Assembly: GCA_937894805.1 (NCBI GenBank)
Contig: CALAYR010000108.1
Coordinates: 1 to 51,123, forward strand
Source of the DNA: an uncultured Acidimicrobiaceae bacterium
GTDB lineage: Bacteria > Actinomycetota > Acidimicrobiia > Acidimicrobiales > RAAP-2
Direction of reading: 5' to 3'
Length of the DNA stretch: 51,123 nucleotides
Shown: in pieces, positions 37,902-44,753 of the stretch
Position numbering within the stretch: the first letter of the stretch is position 1
How the letters are laid out: each line of letters begins with the position of its first letter
Position numbers and translations under genes: made by a program
Notes under the pieces: generated by a model
The model's input: only the letters and a program-made list of their open reading frames with translations
Told to the model about the DNA's origin: nothing
Databases searched by the model: none

Positions 37902-38906
37902 CTATTTAACGAGGGGATCCAGTGTCGTTGCGAGCACTCTGGCGAGTCTCTTGGAGTACTCCTGGGTCGTGTGGTCGGTATCGGTATAGACCACAATGCC
38001 GTCAACTATCGCGGGGCAAATCCATTTACGTGGATTTTTAACACTGGGTTGGCAGTACATGGTGTTGGTCGGTATCAAGGTCGCCTTAATAGTTCTCGCC
38101 ACCACCTCGTCACGCTGCATGAGCTTGGCGTACACCGAGGTTGCCCCGTACGACAGATGGCAGGCAGTGGCGTCGGACATGTGATTCGCGAGACACCGCG
38201 GAGCAGCGACAATGAGCGATGGCGTGGTGCCCAAAACAAATTTTGGTGCCGGGCCCATCTTCTTAATGAGGTCATTCACCCCCGTCGCAAAGGTTTGATC
38301 TTGCGCCCCTAGCAACGAGGAGAATTCGGGTCCCCCGGTGTAAAAAATTGCCTTGGGTTGAATCGCGCTGATTTTTGTCGGCAGGTTGGCAATCCACGCG
38401 ATGCAGTCATCCAAAATTCCACTTCGAAGTGCGAAAGGCCCCTTGGAGTAGTCGAGGGCTGTCGCGGGACATCCCGCGAATGCAAAGACATCGAGTCGGT
38501 AACCCTTGGCCTTCATGGCGCTAGATAGAGGCGGAATCCAATTGTCGACGTGAGAGTTACCAAAAAGAACCACATCACCCTTGGGTCTCGAGGTCTCTCC
38601 AAAGAGGCACGGCACGGGATTGCGCGCGATGGCGGGATGCCCGTACGGTTGGCACCGAGGGTCAATCAAACCGTTTCCCGATGCGGCACTGACATCGAAG
38701 GGCGTGACCAACGCGGAGAGTGCCGGAGTCGTGGTTTGAATTTTAAGTGGAGACTGTTGCGCGGCCACGAGTGCGGTTACGAGCGCACTCTTCGTCCACG
38801 GAGTAACAGATGCCGCCGAGGCGGAGTGCGGAAGCGACGCCGCCGCCATCAAGAGGGTCAAGCCAAGAACTTGGCGACCATATCGGAATTTGGAAGTCCA
38901 TTCCAT
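37902..38906 (-). CDS. Secreted SGNH-fold protein, paralog of the 10673-11707 gene
   Basis: A 334-residue protein with an N-terminal signal peptide (LGLTLLMAAASLPHSASAAS). The block I motif is DVVLFGNSHVDNWIP, so the usual GDS is GNS with the serine kept, and the C-terminal pair is in YTDTDHTTQEYS (D-x-x-H). Cysteine spacing (CQPYG, CLFGE, CPATA, CIAW, CLAN, CHLS, CQPS, CPAI) parallels the paralog. Likely an exported O-acyl esterase or transferase on surface glycans, or a partner of the acyltransferase at 41886-43100. It lies 7 bases after the ybjN-like gene and 29 before proC. Confidence 0.7.
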   Translation of the reverse strand: MEWTSKFRYGRQVLGLTLLMAAASLPHSASAASVTPWTKSALVTALVAAQQSPLKIQTTTPALSALVTPFDVSAASGNGLIDPRCQPYGHPAIARNPVPCLFGETSRPKGDVVLFGNSHVDNWIPPLSSAMKAKGYRLDVFAFAGCPATALDYSKGPFALRSGILDDCIAWIANLPTKISAIQPKAIFYTGGPEFSSLLGAQDQTFATGVNDLIKKMGPAPKFVLGTTPSLIVAAPRCLANHMSDATACHLSYGATSVYAKLMQRDEVVARTIKATLIPTNTMYCQPSVKNPRKWICPAIVDGIVVYTDTDHTTQEYSKRLARVLATTLDPLVK

Positions 38907-38913
38907 GGTGAAA

Positions 38914-39414
38914 CTATAAGTGCGATTTGGGTCGTGTGTTTGGGCGGCGCCGATATGCCGAGGCGTAGCCCCGGGCCATCAACGTGGGGAAGAGCTCGTC
39001 AACATAACGAAGAGCGGCCCCGCTGATTTCGTCAAACAGTTCACTTGAGGCATCGCCAACGGGGAATCGCATCACTAGATACATACCGTTGTCCGGGCCA
39101 ATGGCGAGATGGAGAGGAAAGAGATCGAAGTTCTTCGTCATCGCTATGGTCAATACTTCCGACACGTTCTCTTCTGGCGGTGGCATCAACTCAATCTCAA
39201 CGTAGACGGTTCGCTGACGGAGGGTCATCCAGATGGCGACAAACTGTTTCTCTTCGCCGGCGAAGCGAAGTAGCCACTGTCTCTTGCCGTCAGACGACAG
39301 TCCCGTCTCCGCGTCAAGCAGTAATCCTTCGTCAAGCAGTAGCTGCGCCCACGCATCAAGAAGTTGAGAAAAATTCTCGGCAGCCGCCGCGTCAGTGATG
39401 GGAGTCGAGCTCAT
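38914..39414 (-). CDS. YbjN-family (type III secretion chaperone-like fold) protein next to mshA
   Basis: A 166-residue cytoplasmic protein. The alternating beta pattern (KRQWLLRFAGEEKQFVAIWMTLRQRTVYVEIELMPPP) and acidic helices match the YbjN group. The same pair, mshA followed by a YbjN-like gene, occurs in mycobacteria. The ATG at 39414 shares a base with the mshA stop (TAATG), so the two are co-translated. The function of this partner is not known; a role around mycothiol synthesis is inferred from linkage only. Confidence 0.7.
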   Translation of the reverse strand: MSSTPITDAAAAENFSQLLDAWAQLLLDEGLLLDAETGLSSDGKRQWLLRFAGEEKQFVAIWMTLRQRTVYVEIELMPPPEENVSEVLTIAMTKNFDLFPLHLAIGPDNGMYLVMRFPVGDASSELFDEISGAALRYVDELFPTLMARGYASAYRRRPNTRPKSHL

Positions 39415-40634
39415 TAGAGGCAGAGCAGCAAGGCGCCCGACTGAAGTCGGTGCACGAGATCGGAGATTGCTTCGGCCGTGTGACGCCAGGTGTACTGCCT
39501 GGCCATCATGGCACTGGCGTGAGCCATACCGACGCCAACGATGGGGTCGAGGACTCGTTCGATGGCGTCGGCCCAGTCTTTCGGATCCCGTGACGCCAAG
39601 AGCAGTCCGTTTTCACCGGGCGTGATCAAGGTGAGGAGTCCGCCGACTGCCGAAGCCACCACGGGTGTCCCGCACGCAGCCGACTCCAGGGCGACAAGAC
39701 CAAAACTTTCCGCCAAGGAAGGAACCAATGTCAGATCGGCCGCGCGAAACCACGAAGAGAGCAGTTGGTGATTCTGGGGGGCGACGAGCGAAACTGATTC
39801 GATAACGCCCGCTTCGGCGATTCGACGCTGAACACGGTCAAGAGTCTCGCGACCATTCGGTCCACTCGGTCCCCCAACTATGGCGAGGTGACCTGCGCCA
39901 GTACGGCGACGTACTTCAATAAAGGTCTCGAGGGCGAGCTCAACACCCTTGAGATCTTGGATGCGCCCGGCGAAGAGTAAGAGTGCTTCATCGGTCGGCA
40001 TGCCGAGTGCTCGTCGTGCCTCTGCTTTATTGCCTGGTGAAAAGAAGGCGTGCTCAACCCCGAGCGGAACAATGTGAACACGGGCCGGATTGGCGCCATA
40101 GAAGTCGACTATCTGTTGCGCTTCGATATCACAACTAGCCAGCACGGCATCCGAACAGGCCATGATGCGCTCTTCCTCGGCGGACCGTTCGGTCGAAGGT
40201 TCACCAAATGTCAGAGCCTTCACTCGATCCAGAGTGTGAAACGTCATAACGAGGGGAATGTCGAGTTCGTGCTTTAACCAGTGCCCAGCGATGCCGCTGA
40301 GCCAGTAGTTCGCGTGCAGGATGTCAGGCTTGGCATTACAGCCCATCAAGACTCCAACGGAACGAGCAAAGTCATCAACCCACAGTCGAAGTTCACTCAT
40401 TGGGAGTGAGGTCGTTGGTCCAGCGGTGACGTGATGGACGGTGAGGCCCGGCTCCACCTGGACTTGGTCGCGCTGAATAGGACTGTCGCGTCGGGTGTAG
40501 ATATCAACCGAGTGGCCCTGACGAGCTAGTGCCGCGCCCATTTCCCGAACATAGACATTCATCCCACCACCATCACCAGTGCCTGGTTGTGCCAACGGCG
40601 AGGTGTGGTAGGAGAGAACAGCGAGACGAGCCAT
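39414..40634 (-). CDS. mshA: D-inositol-3-phosphate glycosyltransferase
   Basis: A 406-residue GT4 glycosyltransferase, first step of mycothiol synthesis (UDP-GlcNAc to inositol 3-phosphate). Family signatures: SYHTSPLAQPGTGDGGGMNVYVREMG at the N-terminus, HANYWLSGIAG, and the UDP-sugar site PSLAESFGLVALESAACGTPVVASAVGGL near the C-terminus. Mycothiol is the actinobacterial thiol buffer, so this gene supports the taxonomic call. It shares one base with the upstream regulator gene and one with the ybjN-like gene. Confidence 0.93.
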   Translation of the reverse strand: MARLAVLSYHTSPLAQPGTGDGGGMNVYVREMGAALARQGHSVDIYTRRDSPIQRDQVQVEPGLTVHHVTAGPTTSLPMSELRLWVDDFARSVGVLMGCNAKPDILHANYWLSGIAGHWLKHELDIPLVMTFHTLDRVKALTFGEPSTERSAEEERIMACSDAVLASCDIEAQQIVDFYGANPARVHIVPLGVEHAFFSPGNKAEARRALGMPTDEALLLFAGRIQDLKGVELALETFIEVRRRTGAGHLAIVGGPSGPNGRETLDRVQRRIAEAGVIESVSLVAPQNHQLLSSWFRAADLTLVPSLAESFGLVALESAACGTPVVASAVGGLLTLITPGENGLLLASRDPKDWADAIERVLDPIVGVGMAHASAMMARQYTWRHTAEAISDLVHRLQSGALLLCL

Positions 40635-40993
40635 TACGCCGTCTCATCTTTGGCAGCGGGGGCATTATCGGCCAGAAAGCTGCGGAGAATTGTGAGTAGT
40701 GCTTGACGCTGGGATTCAGTGAGGCGCGCGTCAGATTGAATGCTCACCTCTGTGGAGCCCTGGCGCTCCTCGTCCAATATCCCGGCTTGGACGTAGAGCG
40801 ATTCAGCGGAGATCTGGAGACCCTTGGCGATTCGCTGGAGGATGTCGGCACTCGGGCGGCGAAGGTTGGCCTCAATCTGGGAAAGATAGACGTTAGAAAC
40901 TCCGGCGAGTTCGCCGAGCTTGCGGAGGGATATTTGCGCCTTGGCACGGTGCTCGTGAATAAATCCACCAAGTCCCTCACGATTTTCACTCAC
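40634..40993 (-). CDS. XRE-family transcriptional regulator
   Basis: A 119-residue protein with an N-terminal helix-turn-helix: LRKLGELAGVSNVYLSQIEANLRRPSADILQRIAKGL (about 23-59), and a short C-terminal region without a recognisable ligand domain. It starts at a GTG at 40993 and its TAA overlaps the mshA ATG by one base, so it probably regulates this operon or itself. It lies 18 bases after the NiSOD protease gene. Confidence 0.82.
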   Translation of the reverse strand: MSENREGLGGFIHEHRAKAQISLRKLGELAGVSNVYLSQIEANLRRPSADILQRIAKGLQISAESLYVQAGILDEERQGSTEVSIQSDARLTESQRQALLTILRSFLADNAPAAKDETA

Positions 40994-41011
40994 CCCTACA
41001 GCGTAGGAGGT

Positions 41012-41350
41012 TCACGTCGAAAGTGGAATAGCCGGCCGTTGGGGAATTACCACCCACCTAATGGCCCTCTTCTTGACAGCCCCGAAGGACCGAGAGTCTG
41101 TAGAGGCATCGCCGTTGTCACCTCGTAGCCAAGCCGTTTCCCCAGCCACTGATTCGACCCGCTTCATAATCTCGCGAGCCGTGTCGCCCGGAAGAGCCAC
41201 GATCACCACCATTTCAGGCCGTAGTGGTCGCCAGCGCCTCCGAGCCCAGACGTACTCCCCCGGGCTATACGTGGGGATCATCGAGATACCGTCAACGACA
41301 ATTCGTCGCACCACGGGGCGCAGAGCAGCGGCGAGGGCACGAACCAGCAT
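41012..41350 (-). CDS. sodX: Nickel superoxide dismutase maturation protease (S26 signal-peptidase-like)
   Basis: A 112-residue S26-family protease starting MLVRALAAALRP. The catalytic serine is S23 in GISMIPTYSPGEY and the general-base lysine is K63 in REIMKRVES; RGDNGDASTDSR is the conserved third box. Unlike ordinary signal peptidases it has no clear N-terminal membrane anchor. It faces sodN across a 68-base gap. The known role is cutting the SodN leader so that the nickel-binding His becomes the N-terminus. The frame is open to 41374, but the ATG at 41350 fits the family start. Confidence 0.9.
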   Translation of the reverse strand: MLVRALAAALRPVVRRIVVDGISMIPTYSPGEYVWARRRWRPLRPEMVVIVALPGDTAREIMKRVESVAGETAWLRGDNGDASTDSRSFGAVKKRAIRWVVIPQRPAIPLST

Positions 41351-41382
41351 GGTCGCTAACCTAAAGCACAACAACGCGTCGA

Positions 41383-41396
41383 CCGACCCGGGTCGG
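41383..41396. promoter_or_regulatory. Perfect 14-bp palindrome between sodX and sodN
   Basis: CCGACCCGGGTCGG is its own reverse complement and sits in the 68-base divergent gap, 22 bases before the sodN ATG. This is a plausible operator for nickel or oxidative-stress control of both genes. Operator function is inference; no known Nur or Fur match is claimed. Confidence 0.4.
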
Positions 41397-41418
41397 CATT
41401 TCTTGGAAAGGGAGACTC

Positions 41419-41829
41419 ATGAACGTCTTTCAGCGCATTACCGCCGCCTTTGACGGCACCGCCACTGCCGTTTCGGCTCACTGCGACCTGCCTTGCGGCG
41501 TCTACGACCCCGCTCAGGCCAAGCTTGAGGCCCAATCAGTCAAGGCCTGCATGGAAAAGTACGCAGCTAGCAGCGACGCCGACTTCAAGGTTCGCGCCAC
41601 CGGAATCAAGGAAGAGCGCGCCGAACTGGTGAAGCACCACCTCTGGGTTCTCTGGACTGACTACTTCAAGCCCGAGCACCTCGAAGCGCACCCCACGCTT
41701 CACGACCTCTTCTGGAAGGCCACCAAGAGTGCTGGCGAAGCCAAGAAGACCAATGACGTCGCTGTCGCCGACCGCCTCTTGAGTGAAATCGACGCAATCG
41801 CCGAGATCTTCTGGGCCACCAAGAAGTAA
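41419..41829 (+). CDS. sodN: Nickel-containing superoxide dismutase
   Basis: A 136-residue precursor of NiSOD, which converts superoxide to oxygen and hydrogen peroxide in the cytoplasm. Residues 21-27 read HCDLPCG, the nickel hook: H21 becomes His1 after removal of a 20-residue leader, with Cys2 and Cys6 as ligands. The rest is the four-helix bundle of the hexameric enzyme. AAAGGGAG just before the ATG is a good ribosome site. Divergent from its protease and closed by a strong terminator, so it is a single-gene unit. Confidence 0.97.
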   Translation: MNVFQRITAAFDGTATAVSAHCDLPCGVYDPAQAKLEAQSVKACMEKYAASSDADFKVRATGIKEERAELVKHHLWVLWTDYFKPEHLEAHPTLHDLFWKATKSAGEAKKTNDVAVADRLLSEIDAIAEIFWATKK

Positions 41830-41841
41830 GTACGTACAAAA

Positions 41842-41876
41842 AAAAATGCCCCGGTGCGATGCACCGGGGCATTTTT
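41842..41876. terminator. Strong bidirectional rho-independent terminator
   Basis: A 16-bp perfect stem (arms 41842-41857 and 41861-41876) with a GAT loop, A-rich on the left and T-rich on the right. It sits 13 bases after the sodN stop and 10 before the acyltransferase stop, so it can end both convergent transcripts. It is the cleanest terminator in the window. Confidence 0.92.
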
Positions 41877-41885
41877 CAATTCCAG

Positions 41886-43100
41886 TTACAAAGTCCAGTA
41901 CGTCTGGATCAACCAAGCCGACAACCAGACCAACCCAATCAGCCCAGCGCCGAGTAGGCCGGTGAGCCACGGGCGGCGATCAAGTGCCTTGGATCGGCGA
42001 ATGGGGTTTTCAAAGAAGTGATAGGAAAGCGCGGCACAGATCAGGGCGCCGACGATTAGTTCTACTCGCGACACCACAGACAGGTTGTTGGTCTCGCCGT
42101 ACTTCAAGAGCACGTACTGAACGGGAATGTTTAGCCACGCGAAGTGAAATAGGTAGAGAGAGTAGGAGATGTCGCCGATGTAGCGCAGTGGCTGCTTCGA
42201 GAGCCAGCCGCTCGGAAGGGCCAGCGACGTCGATCCACCGGTCCACAGCAAGAATCCGGCGGGAGCCACAGCCCACCAGGTCAGTACGCCCGGAACGTGA
42301 CTGGAATCGGTGAGTTTCATCGCCGCGCCAATGATCAGCACAATGCTGAGCCACTGCCCCACTTGCACCAGGCGATCGTTCTTAATCTTCAGCGTCACGG
42401 GCAGGGCGGCGAGGAGGGCGCCAAAACCGAGTTCCCAGAATCGCGTGAACGGTGAGTAGTAAGCGGCCACTGGATTACGAGTGGTTTCATACGCACTCCA
42501 AATAGCCGAAGCGGCGACAAGAATTCCAAGGAACACAGAGAGAACGATGCGATGACGGCGGAGCCCAAAGAGGGCGGCCGAAACAAAGAGGATGAGGGGG
42601 AAAACAAAGTAGAACTGCTCTTCAACGGCGAGGGACCAGTAGTGCAAGATAAGAGAAGGTGGTAGGCCCTGCGAGAAATAGTCCGTTCCCACAGTGATGA
42701 AATGGAAGTTCGCCGTGAAGAGCGAGGCCCAGCGAGCGTCTACCAGCAGAGGTTGCGCAGAAAACGGCCCAATCCAGTGGAATGCCGCTACCAGTGTCCC
42801 GATAATCACCAAGGTTGCCGCCGGCATGATTCGGCGAATACGACGGGCATAAAACTGGCCCAAGTTGTGCGCAACGTTTTGCCCCGATTGGCGAAGCAGG
42901 AGTCCGGTAATCACAAAACCGCTAATCACGAAAAATACGTCTACGCCGATGTAACCACCCGCGAAGTGGGCCACCTTGGCGTGGGCCAAAATGACGAGAA
43001 TTACCGCCAGCGCTCGTAGTCCTTGAATGTCAAGACGAAAGTATTTCGACTCAACCGCTTGAGAATCTTCAACTTGCAGTTCGGTATTACTCATTGTCAT
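41886..43100 (-). CDS. Acyltransferase-3 family membrane protein (OafA/YrhL type, no SGNH domain)
   Basis: About 404 residues with ten hydrophobic helices. The family motif LDIQGLRALAVILVILAHAKV, with catalytic His, is near residue 40, and GGYIGVDVFFVISGFVITGLL follows. These proteins O-acylate surface glycans or lipids. It ends after the last helix, without the SGNH domain that many OafB-type proteins carry; two free secreted SGNH proteins are encoded elsewhere in the window. Start candidates are the ATGs at 43109, 43100 and 43094, all overlapping or abutting the upstream zinc-finger gene; I choose 43100. Confidence 0.83.
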   Translation of the reverse strand: MTMSNTELQVEDSQAVESKYFRLDIQGLRALAVILVILAHAKVAHFAGGYIGVDVFFVISGFVITGLLLRQSGQNVAHNLGQFYARRIRRIMPAATLVIIGTLVAAFHWIGPFSAQPLLVDARWASLFTANFHFITVGTDYFSQGLPPSLILHYWSLAVEEQFYFVFPLILFVSAALFGLRRHRIVLSVFLGILVAASAIWSAYETTRNPVAAYYSPFTRFWELGFGALLAALPVTLKIKNDRLVQVGQWLSIVLIIGAAMKLTDSSHVPGVLTWWAVAPAGFLLWTGGSTSLALPSGWLSKQPLRYIGDISYSLYLFHFAWLNIPVQYVLLKYGETNNLSVVSRVELIVGALICAALSYHFFENPIRRSKALDRRPWLTGLLGAGLIGLVWLSAWLIQTYWTL

Positions 43101-43290
43101 CGCTCTCACTCAGTTTGGGGTGCTGTACACACGTGGTCAAGAGGGGGTTTTCGACGAGTCGTTCACGGTCGATCGGCGCTTGGCAGACGGCGCACAGTTG
43201 GTAGGTCCCATCACCGAGTCGTCGCATTGCTACATCGACTTCGCTGAGGAGCGCTTCAATCTTTACAACCGATTCGTTTTCAATTGTCAC
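43087..43290 (-). CDS. Mini TraR/DksA-type zinc-finger protein
   Basis: A 67-residue protein from a GTG at 43290. A short helical N-terminus (ESVVKIEALLSEVDVAMRRLGDGTYQLC) precedes the TraR/DksA finger CAVCQAPIDRERLVENPLLTTCVQH. The usual fourth cysteine is histidine here (C-x2-C then C-x2-H). It lacks the long coiled coil of DksA, like plasmid TraR, which reaches the RNA polymerase secondary channel. It overlaps the acyltransferase start, so the two are co-transcribed. An RNA polymerase-binding role is inferred from family only. Confidence 0.72.
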   Translation of the reverse strand: MTIENESVVKIEALLSEVDVAMRRLGDGTYQLCAVCQAPIDRERLVENPLLTTCVQHPKLSESDDNE

Positions 43291-43312
43291 GAGGTCACAC
43301 TACTAAAGGCCC

Positions 43313-43334
43313 AATTTCGAACACTGTCGAAATT
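43313..43334. promoter_or_regulatory. 22-bp dyad in the divergent promoter region
   Basis: AATTTCGA (43313-43320) and TCGAAATT (43327-43334) form a perfect 8-bp inverted repeat around ACACTG, 23 bases upstream of the zinc-finger gene start and 182 before the sulfate-binding protein gene. The size and spacing suit a dimeric repressor site. The regulator is unknown. Confidence 0.45.
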
Positions 43335-43376
43335 TGCCATGTTGTTCGTAAAGATCAATGGGTGTTGCGCCTTCGC

Positions 43377-43397
43377 GCATGACGCATGACGCATGAG
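43377..43397 (+). repeat. Three tandem 7-base GCATGAC units
   Basis: GCATGAC, GCATGAC and GCATGAG follow each other directly in the intergenic region upstream of the sulfate-binding protein gene. They could be direct-repeat operator half-sites or a small slippage product. Confidence 0.5.
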
Positions 43398-43471
43398 GGG
43401 AAGTTCACGGTCTCGCGAATCGTCACAGTTTCGTAACTCAATTTTCTGGAATTGTGAGCAACGTGTCTCTA

Positions 43472-43487
43472 GTATTGCTACTAATAC
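43472..43487 (+). promoter_or_regulatory. Candidate -10 region and inverted repeat before the sulfate importer operon
   Basis: GTATT (43472-43476) and AATAC (43483-43487) form an inverted repeat, and TAATAC (43482-43487) resembles a -10 element about 30 bases before the ATG at 43517. GAGG lies close before that ATG as a ribosome site. A weak, pattern-based call. Confidence 0.3.
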
Positions 43488-43516
43488 AAGTTCATCACTA
43501 GCAAATGAGGTAAATC

Positions 43517-44629
43517 ATGCGAAAGTCCCTACAAACTCTCACTCGACGGGGTGTCGCCGGGCTAATGCTCGCACTTCCGCTCGTGGGTATTAGCGCCAAT
43601 GCGGCGCATGCTTCCGGCGGTACCGTCCGCGTAGTCGGCTATTCGATCGTCCGAAATGCCTACACGGCACTCGAGACCGCCTTTGCTGCCACGCCTGCTG
43701 GCGCGGGCGTCACCTTTACCAACAGCTTTGGCGCCTCCGGCACCCAGGCCACCAACGTTGCCAACGGACAGCCGGCCGATCTAGTCAACTTCTCGCTGGA
43801 GCCCGACATTTCGACCGTTGTGGCCAGCGGCCAAGTCGCTGCCAACTGGAAGACGCAAGAGTTGAAGTACGCCGGCGTCAACACCTCCTACACCGGTTCG
43901 CGCCAGCAGACGGTGTACACAACGCCAGGAATCGTGACCGACTCAATCGTGGTCTTCGTGGTTCGCCCTGGTAACCCCAAGAACATCAAGGACTGGACCG
44001 ACCTAACCAAGACTGGCGTCAGCATCATCAACCCCGATCCACGCAGTTCCGGTTCAGCCAAGTGGAACCTGCTCGCTGGCTACTCGGCCCAACTCAGCGC
44101 CGGCAAGACGTCGGCGAAGGCGCAGGACTTCTTGGGCAAGCTGATCAACAACATCACTATCCAGCCGACGAGTGGCTCACTTGCACTGGCGAGTTTCATC
44201 GCCGGTAATGGTGACGTGCTCTTGAGTTACGAAGATGACGCTCTCGCCGCCATTGGTGCGGGTAAGGCGATCCAGATTGTTACTCCGCCCACGAGCTTCT
44301 TGATCGAAAACCCGGCGGCTCTCACGAAGAGTGGCGAATCAAATCAGGCTGCCAAGGACTTCTATAAGTTCATCTTCTCTACTGCCGGTCAGACCATTTG
44401 GGCCCAGCAGGGTTACCGTCCCGTCCTGAAGTCCGTCGCGACGTCGAGCAACTCGACTTTCCCTAAGTTCAAGACGACGAAGAGCCTCTACACCATTAAC
44501 ACGCTGGACAAGAAGGGTTGGTCGGTGATTGACCCGCAGTTCTTCTCCCCCACCGTGACCTTTGGTAGCGACAAGAAGCACCCGAAGACTGGCATCGTTA
44601 CCTATTTCCTCCAAGTTGCTGGCCGCTAA
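43517..44629 (+). CDS. Sulfate-type ABC transporter substrate-binding protein
   Basis: A 370-residue exported binding protein. The signal peptide (RRGVAGLMLALPLVGISANAAHA) is cleaved near residue 32 and has no lipobox cysteine. The fold signatures of the sulfate/thiosulfate group are visible: FTNSFGASGTQATNVANGQPADLVNF, GIVTDSIVVFVVRPGNPKNIKDWTDL, and INPDPRSSGSAKWNLLAGY (anion-binding loops). Two permeases and an ATPase follow, forming a CysPTWA-like importer of sulfate, thiosulfate or possibly molybdate. A strong hairpin lies just after its stop, as expected where the binding protein is made in excess of the permeases. Confidence 0.88.
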   Translation: MRKSLQTLTRRGVAGLMLALPLVGISANAAHASGGTVRVVGYSIVRNAYTALETAFAATPAGAGVTFTNSFGASGTQATNVANGQPADLVNFSLEPDISTVVASGQVAANWKTQELKYAGVNTSYTGSRQQTVYTTPGIVTDSIVVFVVRPGNPKNIKDWTDLTKTGVSIINPDPRSSGSAKWNLLAGYSAQLSAGKTSAKAQDFLGKLINNITIQPTSGSLALASFIAGNGDVLLSYEDDALAAIGAGKAIQIVTPPTSFLIENPAALTKSGESNQAAKDFYKFIFSTAGQTIWAQQGYRPVLKSVATSSNSTFPKFKTTKSLYTINTLDKKGWSVIDPQFFSPTVTFGSDKKHPKTGIVTYFLQVAGR

Positions 44630-44647
44630 CCACGCGTCGAGCGAGAC

Positions 44648-44683
44648 AACGACCGGCCCCGTTCTCCCCCGGGGCCGGTCGTT
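44648..44683 (+). terminator. Strong intercistronic hairpin after the binding-protein gene
   Basis: A 14-bp perfect stem (AACGACCGGCCCCG at 44648-44661 with CGGGGCCGGTCGTT at 44670-44683) around an 8-base loop, very GC-rich. No T-tract follows, so partial termination or 3' protection of the upstream message is more likely than full termination. Such hairpins often raise binding-protein levels above permease levels in ABC operons. Confidence 0.65.
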
Positions 44684-44753
44684 ACGACGTTCACGCACAT
44701 CTCAGTACGCCGTATTTTCATCACTTCGAAAGCACTCCCTTCTCACTACCTAC

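Noticed and set aside
43451..43462. lac-operator-like GGAATTGTGAGC before the sulfate importer
   Set aside because: Only a half-site match of about ten bases; no LacI-type regulator nearby and no second arm.
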